This document shows, piece after piece, positions 1-5,916 of a stretch of DNA of 6,312 nt; positions within the stretch are counted from its first letter, which is position 1, and each line of letters starts with the position of its first letter. The DNA is from Chthoniobacterales bacterium (GTDB lineage: Bacteria > Verrucomicrobiota > Verrucomicrobiia > Chthoniobacterales > UBA10450): the NCBI GenBank assembly GCA_013812515.1, contig JACCTI010000389.1, positions 1 to 6,312 on the forward strand. Reading direction: 5' to 3'. The notes under the pieces are model-generated. The model saw only the letters and a program-made list of their open reading frames with translations, was not told the origin of the DNA and searched no databases. The position numbers and the translations under genes are program-made.

Positions 1-77
1 TAGTTGTGATTGAAGCGGTCTGCTTCCTTGCGTGCGAGCGCCAAAACCTGCTGGGCTCGCGGAGTAAAATTATTCAT
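1..77 (-). CDS. clpC: ATP-dependent Clp protease ATP-binding subunit ClpC, N-terminal start only (partial)
   Basis: Only the first 25 codons lie in the window, and the gene runs off its left edge. The visible protein begins MNNFTPRAQQVLALARKEAD and continues RFNHN. This matches the start of the Clp N-terminal repeat domain of ClpC, where the family pattern is F-T-x-R-A-Q-x-V-L-x-L-A-x-x-E-A followed by an N-H-x-Y-type turn. ClpC is a cytoplasmic HSP100 AAA+ unfoldase that feeds substrates to ClpP; in Firmicutes its N-domain docks phosphoarginine-marked proteins. The ATG (77-75) lies inside the end of mcsB and overlaps it by 8 nt, which implies translational coupling. A GGAG at 91-88, 10 nt upstream, could serve as Shine-Dalgarno. 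The identification rests on a short stretch plus the diagnostic position directly after mcsA-mcsB. ClpA or ClpB are less likely in this context. The ATPase domains cannot be seen. Confidence 0.85.
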   Translation of the reverse strand, partial: MNNFTPRAQQVLALARKEADRFNHN

Positions 78-1194
78 TATTTGGAGGCTCCGAAGTCGCA
101 CCGTTCCCCGACTCCCGCGCCACTTTACTGATATCAGGTCTGGGGAACACCCGCAAACGGTCGCGGATGATTTGGGCCCGTAACTCGTCGCGTTCTTCCG
201 CGTTCAGTTTCTGCTGCGAACTCTTTTGCAGGTGGGCCGGTTGTGTATCGATGAACAGCTCGTCGATTGGGAGTCGTCGATCTTCGGGAAACGCGCCGAG
301 ATCCACCCCCAGCTTGATGATGGAGAGAAGATTGAGGGCTTCTTTCGAGGTCATGGCATGCGCGAAAGTCAGCACGCCGTAAGCGCGACCGATCTGATCC
401 CAGAGCGTATTCGATTTTTTCTGAATCAACACCTGCCGGGCATCGTGTTCCTTTTCGATGATTGTCTCGATCACCTTGGTCAACCGGGCGATAATTTCGT
501 CTTCCTTCTCGCCGAGCGTCGTCTGATTGGAGATTTGAAAAAGATTCCCCATCGCTTCGGTGCCTTCGCCGTAGAGTCCCCGCACCGCGAGGCCGATTTT
601 GTTCACAGCCTGAATCACCTGGTTGATCATCTCGCTGAGGACGAGGCCGGGCAGATGCAACATTGCTGAAGCGCGCATGCCTGTGCCGACGTTCGTTGGG
701 CAGGCTGTGAGATAACCGAGCTTAGCGTCGTAGGCGAAATCGAGCTTCGCCTCGAGTGTGCTGTCGATTTTATCGACGAGCTTAAAGGCGCTTTTGAGCT
801 GCAAGCCGGAGCGCATCGACTGCATGCGCAGGTGATCCTCCTCGTTCACCATAATGCTGAGAGTCTGGCGCCGGTTCATAACCACGGCACTGCCGACGCT
901 TTTTGCCGCGTGCTCCCGGCTGATGAGATGGCGCTCGACGAGGACCTGCTTCTCGAGTGCCGAAAGGTCCTGCAAGAGCTCGGAGAAGGACTCCTGCATC
1001 TCGGGCAGCTCTTCGACGCGGGGCTTGATCTGCTCCAGAATTTGCGTGCGCTCCGCCTTTCTCGCCCAGCCTGGGAATGGACGCGTGCGCAAGTTCCGGG
1101 CGAGCCGGACGCGACTGCTGACCACGACCTGATGATGTGGTCCTTCGCCGCGCAGCCACTCGCCACCAGTAGCCATGACGTTGGAGAATTTCAT
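70..1194 (-). CDS. mcsB: Protein-arginine kinase McsB (phosphagen kinase family)
   Basis: This 374-residue protein is McsB, which transfers phosphate from ATP to arginine side chains of cytoplasmic proteins and so marks them for ClpC-ClpP degradation. The phosphagen-kinase catalytic domain is intact. It has an SSRVRLARN nucleotide-binding segment at residues 26-34 and the acidic motif VNEEDHLRMQ at 116-125. The active-site signature CPTNVGTGMR at 165-174 contains the reactive Cys165, and RGLYGEGTEAMGNLFQISNQ at 205-224 carries the conserved glutamates. The C-terminal region typical of McsB, and absent from creatine and arginine kinases, follows: QPAHLQK at 318-324, then an Arg-rich helix at about 334-348. 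The last 25 or so residues are a polar, probably disordered tail. Length is close to Firmicute McsB (about 350-360). The ATG directly abuts the mcsA stop with no spacer. A purine-rich GGGGAG (1212-1207) lies 12 nt upstream, and Met7 is a possible alternative start with no better ribosome site. The stop overlaps clpC. Confidence 0.95.
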   Translation of the reverse strand: MKFSNVMATGGEWLRGEGPHHQVVVSSRVRLARNLRTRPFPGWARKAERTQILEQIKPRVEELPEMQESFSELLQDLSALEKQVLVERHLISREHAAKSVGSAVVMNRRQTLSIMVNEEDHLRMQSMRSGLQLKSAFKLVDKIDSTLEAKLDFAYDAKLGYLTACPTNVGTGMRASAMLHLPGLVLSEMINQVIQAVNKIGLAVRGLYGEGTEAMGNLFQISNQTTLGEKEDEIIARLTKVIETIIEKEHDARQVLIQKKSNTLWDQIGRAYGVLTFAHAMTSKEALNLLSIIKLGVDLGAFPEDRRLPIDELFIDTQPAHLQKSSQQKLNAEERDELRAQIIRDRLRVFPRPDISKVARESGNGATSEPPNNE

Positions 1195-1686
1195 TTAACT
1201 GGAAAGCTCCCCTTCCAACTGCCTGATTTGATCGCGCAACGACGCGGCGCTCTCGTAATTCTCCTCCGCGACCGCCTTCCGCAGGTTTTCGCTCAACGAA
1301 CGCATCCGGTCGCTCAGCTCCATCTCGCGATGCGCCCGCTGTGGAAGCTTCCCGACGTGTTCTGTGCCCTTATGCATGGCTTTCAGCAAACTGCCTAATC
1401 CTTCCGAGAAGGTGACATAGCAGGCACTGCACCCAAGGCGGCCAGTTTTTTTGAAATCTGCCTGCGTGAAGCCGCACACCACACACTTCTCCGTCGGCGC
1501 GCCTTTCTCGATTTCTTCGGCGGCACCGATCCCCAGGAGCAAATCCGCCAAGGCAAAACCGGTCGGATCTTGCACGCCCTTCTCCTTCGAGCAGCTATCG
1601 CAAAGATTTACCTTCTGCATTTTTCCTTCCACGATTTGCGTCAAGAAAACCGTGGCATCATTGCATTTGCACACATCACACAACAT
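1195..1686 (-). CDS. mcsA: McsA, zinc-finger/UVR-motif activator of McsB
   Basis: This 163-residue protein has the McsA architecture. Four CxxC pairs lie at Cys3/Cys6, Cys29/Cys32, Cys68/Cys71 and Cys86/Cys89, forming two probable zinc-binding treble-clef-like modules. A C-terminal UVR motif (about residues 134-158, NLRKAVAEENYESAASLRDQ) is of the kind shared with UvrB and UvrC. Length and order match Firmicute McsA. In Bacillus, McsA binds and activates the arginine kinase McsB and helps adapt substrates to ClpC; that role is inferred here from the family and from the abutting mcsB gene. Cys8 is an extra cysteine near the first pair. The ATG at 1686-1684 begins with the conserved M-L-C-x-x-C start, so the start is well supported although no Shine-Dalgarno sits at normal spacing (the nearest GAGG is 14 nt away). 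The gene opens the mcsA-mcsB-clpC run; upstream is ilvE, not ctsR. Confidence 0.93.
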   Translation of the reverse strand: MLCDVCKCNDATVFLTQIVEGKMQKVNLCDSCSKEKGVQDPTGFALADLLLGIGAAEEIEKGAPTEKCVVCGFTQADFKKTGRLGCSACYVTFSEGLGSLLKAMHKGTEHVGKLPQRAHREMELSDRMRSLSENLRKAVAEENYESAASLRDQIRQLEGELSS

Positions 1687-1694
1687 TGCGGTAA

Positions 1695-1724
1695 ATTAGA
1701 CCTCAATACGCGGTAAACATTCAA
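1695..1724 (-). promoter_or_regulatory. Candidate sigma-70-type promoter for mcsA-mcsB-clpC
   Basis: Read on the minus strand, a TTGAAT (1724-1719, 4 of 6 to the TTGACA consensus) is followed after 18 nt by TCTAAT (1700-1695, 5 of 6 to TATAAT). The -10 ends only 8 nt before the mcsA ATG, which would put transcription start at about 1688-1686. A transcript from here would have an essentially absent 5' leader, consistent with the lack of a well-spaced Shine-Dalgarno. No CIRCE inverted repeat and no CtsR-type direct heptamer repeat are visible. The call is by eye; such matches arise by chance at appreciable frequency. Confidence 0.35.
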
Positions 1725-1734
1725 CCCCGCGTGA

Positions 1735-1763
1735 AGGCCAGCGGCTCGTTCAGCCGCTCGCCT
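1735..1763 (-). terminator. GC-rich stem-loop between ilvE and mcsA, possible terminator
   Basis: A 7-bp perfect stem (1740-1746 with 1752-1758, arms AGCGGCT and AGCCGCT) closes a 5-nt loop. After one C-C mismatch it extends by four more pairs (1735-1738 with 1760-1763). It lies 10 nt beyond the ilvE stop codon in the direction of transcription and before the candidate mcsA promoter, which is where a terminator for ilvE would be expected. No T-run follows on the minus strand, so it is not a canonical intrinsic terminator. It could equally be an mRNA 3'-end stabiliser or a pause hairpin. The stem is read directly; its role is inferred. Confidence 0.4.
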
Positions 1764-1772
1764 CTCCAGCTT

Positions 1773-2747
1773 CTAGGAATAAATTGCTGTGCCGGTCTCC
1801 CGTGTGAGCTCACGAAAACGCGCGATGATGCGCGCTGTGATCGGCCCCGGCTTGCCTGTGCCGATCGAGCGGCCGTCCGCCTTGATGACAGGAATTACTT
1901 CCGCCGCGGTTCCAGTAAGGAAACACTCATCCGCAGTGAACACATCATGCCGCGTGATATCGGCTTCTTTCGTCGGGTACCCGAGCTCGATCGCCGCATC
2001 GAACGCGACGGACCGAGTGATGCCACGCAGCGCACCAGCCGTAATCGGCGGCGTAAAAATCTGGCCCTTCTTGATGATAAAAACGTTGTCCGCGGTGCAC
2101 TCAGCCACGTTGCCAGCATCATTCAGCATCAATGCCTCATCGGCGCCGGCAAGGTTGGCTTCGATGCGCGCCATAACGTTGTTCAGATAATTCAACGACT
2201 TCACGGCCGGGTTGAGTGCGGCGGCATTCATCCTCCGAGTCGCGCAGGTGATCACGGTAAGTCCATGGCGGTAAACTTCCTCGGGATAGAGCGCGATCTT
2301 CGCCACAATCACGATCACGCTTGGCTTCTTACACTGCAGCGGGTTTAGACCCAGATTTCCGACGCCGCGCGTCACTATCTGCCGGATGTACCCGTCCTGC
2401 ATTTCGTTCCGCCGGATGGTCTCGAGCAGGGCTTCCGTCATCTCCTTTTTGCTCATCGGAATCTCAAGGCAAATGGAACGAGCCGAATCCCACAACCGAT
2501 TCAGGTGCTCCTCCAGCCGGAAAACGCGGCCATTGTAAAAGCGGATGCCTTCGAAGATTCCGTCACCGTAAAGAAGACCATGGTCGAACACGGAGACTTT
2601 CGCCTCCGAATCAGGCAGGAACTGCCCGTCGAGATAGATTATTGACTGCCTGGCCCCGGTGTTCTTCGCACCGGTCCGCGTCTCATTCGCCGGCTTGACC
2701 GCCGCGTTTGGTGAAGGTGCTTCCCGCTTCGGATCCTCCAGCACCAT
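1773..2747 (-). CDS. ilvE: Branched-chain amino-acid aminotransferase (class IV PLP enzyme)
   Basis: The product is an IlvE-type aminotransferase, which reversibly transfers the amino group between leucine, isoleucine or valine and 2-oxoglutarate in the cytoplasm, using pyridoxal phosphate. With the ATG at 2747 it has 324 residues. Class IV motifs appear in order: VSVFDHGLLYGDGIFEGIR at 51-69; NPAVKSLNYLNNVMAR at 179-194 with Lys183 as the expected Schiff-base lysine; ECTADNVFI at 216-224; GITR around 242-245; and FLTGTAAEVIPV at 276-287. The TRGVGNLGL segment and the overall pattern favour branched-chain over D-amino-acid aminotransferase or aminodeoxychorismate lyase. The conserved fold begins only near residue 35 (IIYLDGQF); the preceding 34 residues are Pro/Ala/Thr/Lys-rich and look non-conserved. 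A TTG start at 2813 would lengthen it to 346 residues but seems unlikely. Neither start has a clear Shine-Dalgarno. It is separated from both neighbours by hairpin-bearing gaps, so it is probably its own unit. Confidence 0.93.
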   Translation of the reverse strand: MVLEDPKREAPSPNAAVKPANETRTGAKNTGARQSIIYLDGQFLPDSEAKVSVFDHGLLYGDGIFEGIRFYNGRVFRLEEHLNRLWDSARSICLEIPMSKKEMTEALLETIRRNEMQDGYIRQIVTRGVGNLGLNPLQCKKPSVIVIVAKIALYPEEVYRHGLTVITCATRRMNAAALNPAVKSLNYLNNVMARIEANLAGADEALMLNDAGNVAECTADNVFIIKKGQIFTPPITAGALRGITRSVAFDAAIELGYPTKEADITRHDVFTADECFLTGTAAEVIPVIKADGRSIGTGKPGPITARIIARFRELTRETGTAIYS

Positions 2748-2815
2748 CGTATCTGTCGTTTTCGTAGGCACGGGAAAAAGGTTCGACCGTCCAAGAGCCA
2801 ATTCAAGCAGCAAAT

Positions 2816-2832
2816 CGGGTTCAAGGAACCCG
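2816..2832 (-). other. Small perfect hairpin in the 182-nt gap between the ABC exporter and ilvE
   Basis: The gap 2748-2929 holds no supportable gene. Its one clear structure is a 7-bp perfect stem with a 3-nt loop (CGGGTTC, loop, GAACCCG), about 100 nt beyond the exporter stop and 68 nt before the ilvE ATG. The bases after it on the minus strand are ATTTGCTG, too poor in T for a standard intrinsic terminator. It may be a weak terminator for the envelope operon, part of an ilvE leader, or chance. I found no convincing promoter, T-box or leader peptide rich in branched-chain codons in this gap. Confidence 0.3.
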
Positions 2833-2929
2833 CATGACCCTTGTGTGTCTCGATCGGCTATCCGAAAAGGAAATCGGTGGTTGGCGGCGATACAACCTCG
2901 CTACAGTGTTCGCAGAGATTCGGAGAGAG

Positions 2930-4807
2930 CTACGCGAGCGCTTCCACCAGATACGATTCGTCTGGCGCCACCACCTCTTCCGGCCCGCGATTGAACTGCA
3001 TGTCGTAGAGCCGCCGGTAGTAACCCGATTGTTCAATGAGTTCCGCGTGCGTGCCGACCTCTTTGATCCGGCCTTGCTCCATCACGACAATCTGATCGGC
3101 GGAAAGGATGGTCGAGAGCCGGTGTGCGATCGCGATTACGGTGCGGCCGGCGGAAAGATTTTCGAGGGCAATCTGGATCTGCTTTTCCGACTCCGAGTCG
3201 AGCGCGGAGGTGGCTTCGTCGAGCAGGAGGATGGGAGCATTCTTTAGCAATGCGCGGGCGATAGCGAGACGCTGTTGTTGCCCGCCGGAGAGCAAACACC
3301 CCTTATCGCCGATCACGGTTTCGTAGCCTTGCGGCTGCGCCACGATAAAATCATGCGCAAAGGCTGCCTGCGCCGCAGCGAAAACTTCTTCCTTCGTGGC
3401 ACTGAGTCGGCCGAACTGGATGTTGTTGAAGATGGTGTCGTGAAACAAAAACGTTTCCTGCGTCACCAGCCCGATCTGCTGCCGCAAAGACTTCTGCGTG
3501 ACCTCTCGCAGGTCGCAGCCGTCAATTCTGATACTGCCGGAGATCGGATCGTAAAGACGCAGCAGCAGCGAAAGGATCGTGCTTTTCCCCGCGCCGCTTG
3601 CGCCGACCAGCGCATACGTTTTGCCCGGCTCGATCCGCAACCGCAGTTCGCTGATTGCATCCGAAACGCCGCCCGCATAACGGAATGTCACGTTCTCGAG
3701 ATCGACCCATCCACTCGCCTGCGGCAACTCGATCGCGTCCGGCGCATCGACCACGCTCGGTTTCGAGTCGATGATGGTGAAGATCTCCGTCGTCGCTCGG
3801 ATCGAACGTTCCATCACGACTTGAATGCGACTGAGAGCTTTGATCGGCTCGTAGAGCAGAAAGATTCCGAGGTTTAAGGCGAAGAAACGCGCCGCGCTCA
3901 GTTGCGAATAGTAGACGTAAAGCAGCGCGAGTCCGATCCCGATCGCGGCGATCGCTTCCACCATCGGGCCGACTGCTTCCATCGCCTTGATGATCCGCAT
4001 TGCGTTCTGAAATTGCAGGCGATTGCTATGACGAAAGATTTTTTCCTGATGCTCTTCGCGCGCGAATGATTTGATGACGCGAATTCCGGCAAAGCTCTCC
4101 TGCATGGTCACAACCATCTGACCCATGTCTTCCTGCTCGAGCCGGGCAGCGCGGCGTGCTTTCCGTCCGTAGATGCTGATCGGGATGATGCAGGCAGGAA
4201 AAAGTACCAGCGTGACGAGCGTGAATTTCCAATCGAGGTACAGAAGCACACCGACTCCGGTGATAATCGCGATCGGCTGCTTGAACACATCGCTGCTGAT
4301 GTTGGAAAGCGCCGTCTGCATCATGCGCGTGTCATTCGTGACGCGTGACATGAGGAAGCCGGAGCGCATTTTGTTAAAAAAATCCATGGAGTGCCCGAGG
4401 ATTTTTTGGAAGAGCTGGGTCCGGATATCGGTCAGGACCTTATTGCTGACCCACGCCATGTAGTAGCTGTTCAGGTAGGAACAGAGGCTGCGGATCATCA
4501 TGATGGCCGGGATCGCCAGACACCACAAAACGAGCGAATTGACTCTCGGGCCACTGTCGTATTGATCGGGGTGTTGCAGCAATGAGCGCGTATCGACGAC
4601 GCCGCCGAAGACCGCGCTCATGACGTGAGTGAGGCAGATGGGGAGCAGACCGCTAATGCCACCGTAGGCGAAGCCAAAAGCCAGACCAATCCCGAAGCGG
4701 ACCTTGTATGGCTTGACGTATCGAAAGAGTCGCCGGTAAGGACCGGACCCGGCCTTGATCGTCTCCCAAATCGGACGCTTAACTTTGGGTGCTTTAGGTC
4801 CGCTCAT
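2930..4807 (-). CDS. MsbA-like ABC exporter (fused transmembrane and ATPase domains)
   Basis: This 625-residue half-transporter has the usual exporter length and order. A short basic cytoplasmic N-terminus is followed by a six-helix type-1 transmembrane domain (about residues 35-330) containing coupling-helix-like text such as FFNKMRSGFLMSRVTNDT (143-160), then a complete nucleotide-binding domain. The latter has Walker A GASGAGKST at 402-410 (Lys408), Q-loop Gln450, signature LSGGQQQRLA at 506-515, Walker B ILLLDEATSALD at 526-537 with catalytic Glu531, and H-loop His562. All ATPase residues are present, so a functional homodimer is expected. MsbA relatives flip lipid A-core or other lipid-linked glycans across the inner membrane. 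The ATG overlaps the stop of the upstream GT9 gene in an ATGA junction and lacks its own Shine-Dalgarno, so it is likely translated by coupling. The glycosyltransferase neighbours support an envelope lipid or glycan substrate, but family membership alone cannot exclude a drug or peptide exporter. Confidence 0.9.
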   Translation of the reverse strand: MSGPKAPKVKRPIWETIKAGSGPYRRLFRYVKPYKVRFGIGLAFGFAYGGISGLLPICLTHVMSAVFGGVVDTRSLLQHPDQYDSGPRVNSLVLWCLAIPAIMMIRSLCSYLNSYYMAWVSNKVLTDIRTQLFQKILGHSMDFFNKMRSGFLMSRVTNDTRMMQTALSNISSDVFKQPIAIITGVGVLLYLDWKFTLVTLVLFPACIIPISIYGRKARRAARLEQEDMGQMVVTMQESFAGIRVIKSFAREEHQEKIFRHSNRLQFQNAMRIIKAMEAVGPMVEAIAAIGIGLALLYVYYSQLSAARFFALNLGIFLLYEPIKALSRIQVVMERSIRATTEIFTIIDSKPSVVDAPDAIELPQASGWVDLENVTFRYAGGVSDAISELRLRIEPGKTYALVGASGAGKSTILSLLLRLYDPISGSIRIDGCDLREVTQKSLRQQIGLVTQETFLFHDTIFNNIQFGRLSATKEEVFAAAQAAFAHDFIVAQPQGYETVIGDKGCLLSGGQQQRLAIARALLKNAPILLLDEATSALDSESEKQIQIALENLSAGRTVIAIAHRLSTILSADQIVVMEQGRIKEVGTHAELIEQSGYYRRLYDMQFNRGPEEVVAPDESYLVEALA

Positions 4808-5823
4808 AGGTAGAGCCGCGGGGCGGCAAGCAGCGTTTTCATACCATCGATCACTTGCTCCGTCGAGATGAGGTTCATCGCGACCGGCTTCTGCTTCGGC
4901 GAGAATCCGGTGAGCGGCGCGTCTTCCCCTGCGAGCAGGATAAGCGCCGGGGTGAAACGAGGATGCCAGTGGAGCGGATTCGTGGGACCAAACAGGACGA
5001 TCTGCGGCGTTTGGGTCGCGGCTGCGAAATGCATTGGCGCGGAGTCGACCGTGACGAGGAGACGAGCCCGCTGAATTAAGGCCCCCAGCGTGAGGAGGTC
5101 CGCCTGACCGGAGAGATCAACGAACGCATGCTTTGCGCGCGCTTTGACGTGGGCGATGTGCCCCTGCTCGAAGATCGAACTGCCTCCGGTCACAACGCAC
5201 GGCAGTCCTCGTTCCGCGGCGAAGCCAACCAGCGCAGCCCAGCGATCGGCTTCCCAGAATTTTTCGGCGCGCGCCGAACCGGGATGAAGAAGAACGAAGT
5301 CGCCGGAAATGCCTGCCTCCTGTAAAACCCGCTGGGCGCGCTCTGTCGCGGAGGACGGCAGGTTGAGCGTAACGAGTGGCGAGGCGTCCCGAATGCCCAG
5401 CGGCTGGAGGAGCGCGAGATGGTAATCGACCGTGTGCATGAGTCCGATCGGGATATCGACCACCGTGTTGTAGCTGAGCGCCCGAATCTTCTCGCGCTGG
5501 CGCGGATGGTCCGCGGTGATTCGCCTCTTCGCGCCAGAGAGGAGCGTGATAAAGGCAGATCGATCGTTGCGCGTGAAATCGAGGCTGTAATCGAAGCGAT
5601 GCCGCGCCACAGAAAACCAGCTCGCCGCATCGCTCATCGTGCCGCGCGCAATAAACGCACGGTCGATCGCAGGGATCGCCGGCAGGAGATCACCGCAGCC
5701 GGCCGAGACAATCAGCGAGATATCAGCGTCAGCAAATTTTGCGCGGACGGCAGCAATCGCTGGCGTGGTGAGAATGAGATCGCCGATCCGCTTGAGCTGA
5801 ATCAGCAGGATGTTCATTTTCAT
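4804..5823 (-). CDS. Glycosyltransferase family 9 protein (heptosyltransferase-like)
   Basis: This 339-residue protein belongs to GT9, the ADP-heptose:LPS heptosyltransferase (WaaC/WaaF/RfaF) family of cytoplasmic GT-B enzymes that extend the LPS inner core. It begins with the family pattern NILLIQLKRIGDLILTTPA (4-22), containing the R-I-G-D motif with candidate catalytic Asp15. The C-terminal nucleotide-sugar domain has LLHPGSARAEKFWEADRW (178-195, Lys188) and TVDSAPMHFAAATQTP (258-273), followed by VLFGPTNPLHWHP. No signal peptide or membrane helix is seen. Which sugar it transfers cannot be told from sequence. The start is ambiguous: ATG codons at 5823 and 5817 are two codons apart, and an AGGAG at 5832-5828 lies 4 nt from the first and 10 nt from the second. 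The second gives the more usual GT9 N-terminus (MNILLIQ) and better spacing. The stop overlaps the exporter start by 4 nt, indicating a shared operon. Confidence 0.9.
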   Translation of the reverse strand: MKMNILLIQLKRIGDLILTTPAIAAVRAKFADADISLIVSAGCGDLLPAIPAIDRAFIARGTMSDAASWFSVARHRFDYSLDFTRNDRSAFITLLSGAKRRITADHPRQREKIRALSYNTVVDIPIGLMHTVDYHLALLQPLGIRDASPLVTLNLPSSATERAQRVLQEAGISGDFVLLHPGSARAEKFWEADRWAALVGFAAERGLPCVVTGGSSIFEQGHIAHVKARAKHAFVDLSGQADLLTLGALIQRARLLVTVDSAPMHFAAATQTPQIVLFGPTNPLHWHPRFTPALILLAGEDAPLTGFSPKQKPVAMNLISTEQVIDGMKTLLAAPRLYL

Positions 5824-5827
5824 CCTG

Positions 5828-5832
5828 CTCCT
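5828..5832 (-). promoter_or_regulatory. Shine-Dalgarno of the GT9 gene, embedded in the hexamer repeat
   Basis: On the minus strand this reads AGGAG. It is 4 nt from the ATG at 5823 and 10 nt from the ATG at 5817, which favours the downstream start. It is the end of one arm of the inverted repeat at 5828-5896, so folding of that repeat in the mRNA could mask it. The match is seen directly; use as a ribosome site is inferred. Confidence 0.5.
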
Positions 5833-5896
5833 GCTCTTACTCTTGATCCTGCTCGCGCCGGTTGGATATGAGTAGGATTAGGATTAATAGCAGGAG
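5828..5896. repeat. Imperfect 27-bp inverted repeat made of degenerate 6-bp units
   Basis: The left arm 5828-5854 and right arm 5870-5896 are inverted complements at 22 of 27 positions, around a 15-nt spacer (5855-5869). Each arm has a 6-bp period. The left reads CTCCTG, CTCTTA, CTCTTG, ATCCTG, and a further unit ATCCTG at 5822-5827 reaches into the GT9 start codon. The right reads GAGTAG, GATTAG, GATTAA, TAGCAG. Of the five mismatches, three would be G-U pairs in plus-strand RNA but A-C in the minus-strand transcript, so folding is better on the non-coding strand. The repeat fills most of the 93-nt gap between the two glycosyltransferase genes. It resembles dispersed intergenic hexamer repeats rather than a terminator, since no T-tract follows. 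Whether it is present elsewhere in the genome cannot be seen here. Confidence 0.75.
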
Positions 5897-5916
5897 AGTT
5901 GGAGACCTGAATGCGC

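Noticed and set aside
832..1398. 188-codon open frame on the plus strand spanning the mcsA/mcsB junction
   Set aside because: It is antisense to two well-supported genes, has no recognisable domain and has no ribosome site.
1687..1772. CtsR operator or CIRCE element upstream of mcsA
   Set aside because: A single GAGGTC-like string occurs, but the required direct heptamer repeat is absent, and no TTAGCACTC-type inverted repeat is present.
1731..2348. 205-codon open frame on the plus strand opposite ilvE
   Set aside because: It lies almost entirely antisense to ilvE, whose frame has clear family motifs. The plus-strand translation is rich in Arg, His and Asp with no recognisable domain, typical of shadow frames in GC-rich DNA.
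2748..2813. Upstream TTG start for ilvE (346-residue form)
   Set aside because: The extra 22 residues look unconserved, there is no Shine-Dalgarno before the TTG, and an ATG exists at 2747. I kept it only as an alternative.
2820..2834. Tiny frame ATG-CGG-GTT-CCT-TGA upstream of ilvE as an attenuator leader peptide
   Set aside because: It encodes only M-R-V-P, has no run of Leu, Ile or Val codons, and lies in a simple 7-bp hairpin without a visible alternative antiterminator.
3275..3877. 200-codon open frame on the plus strand opposite the ABC exporter ATPase domain
   Set aside because: It mirrors the conserved Walker A to signature region of the exporter. Its openness follows from codon bias on the other strand, and no motif or ribosome site supports it.
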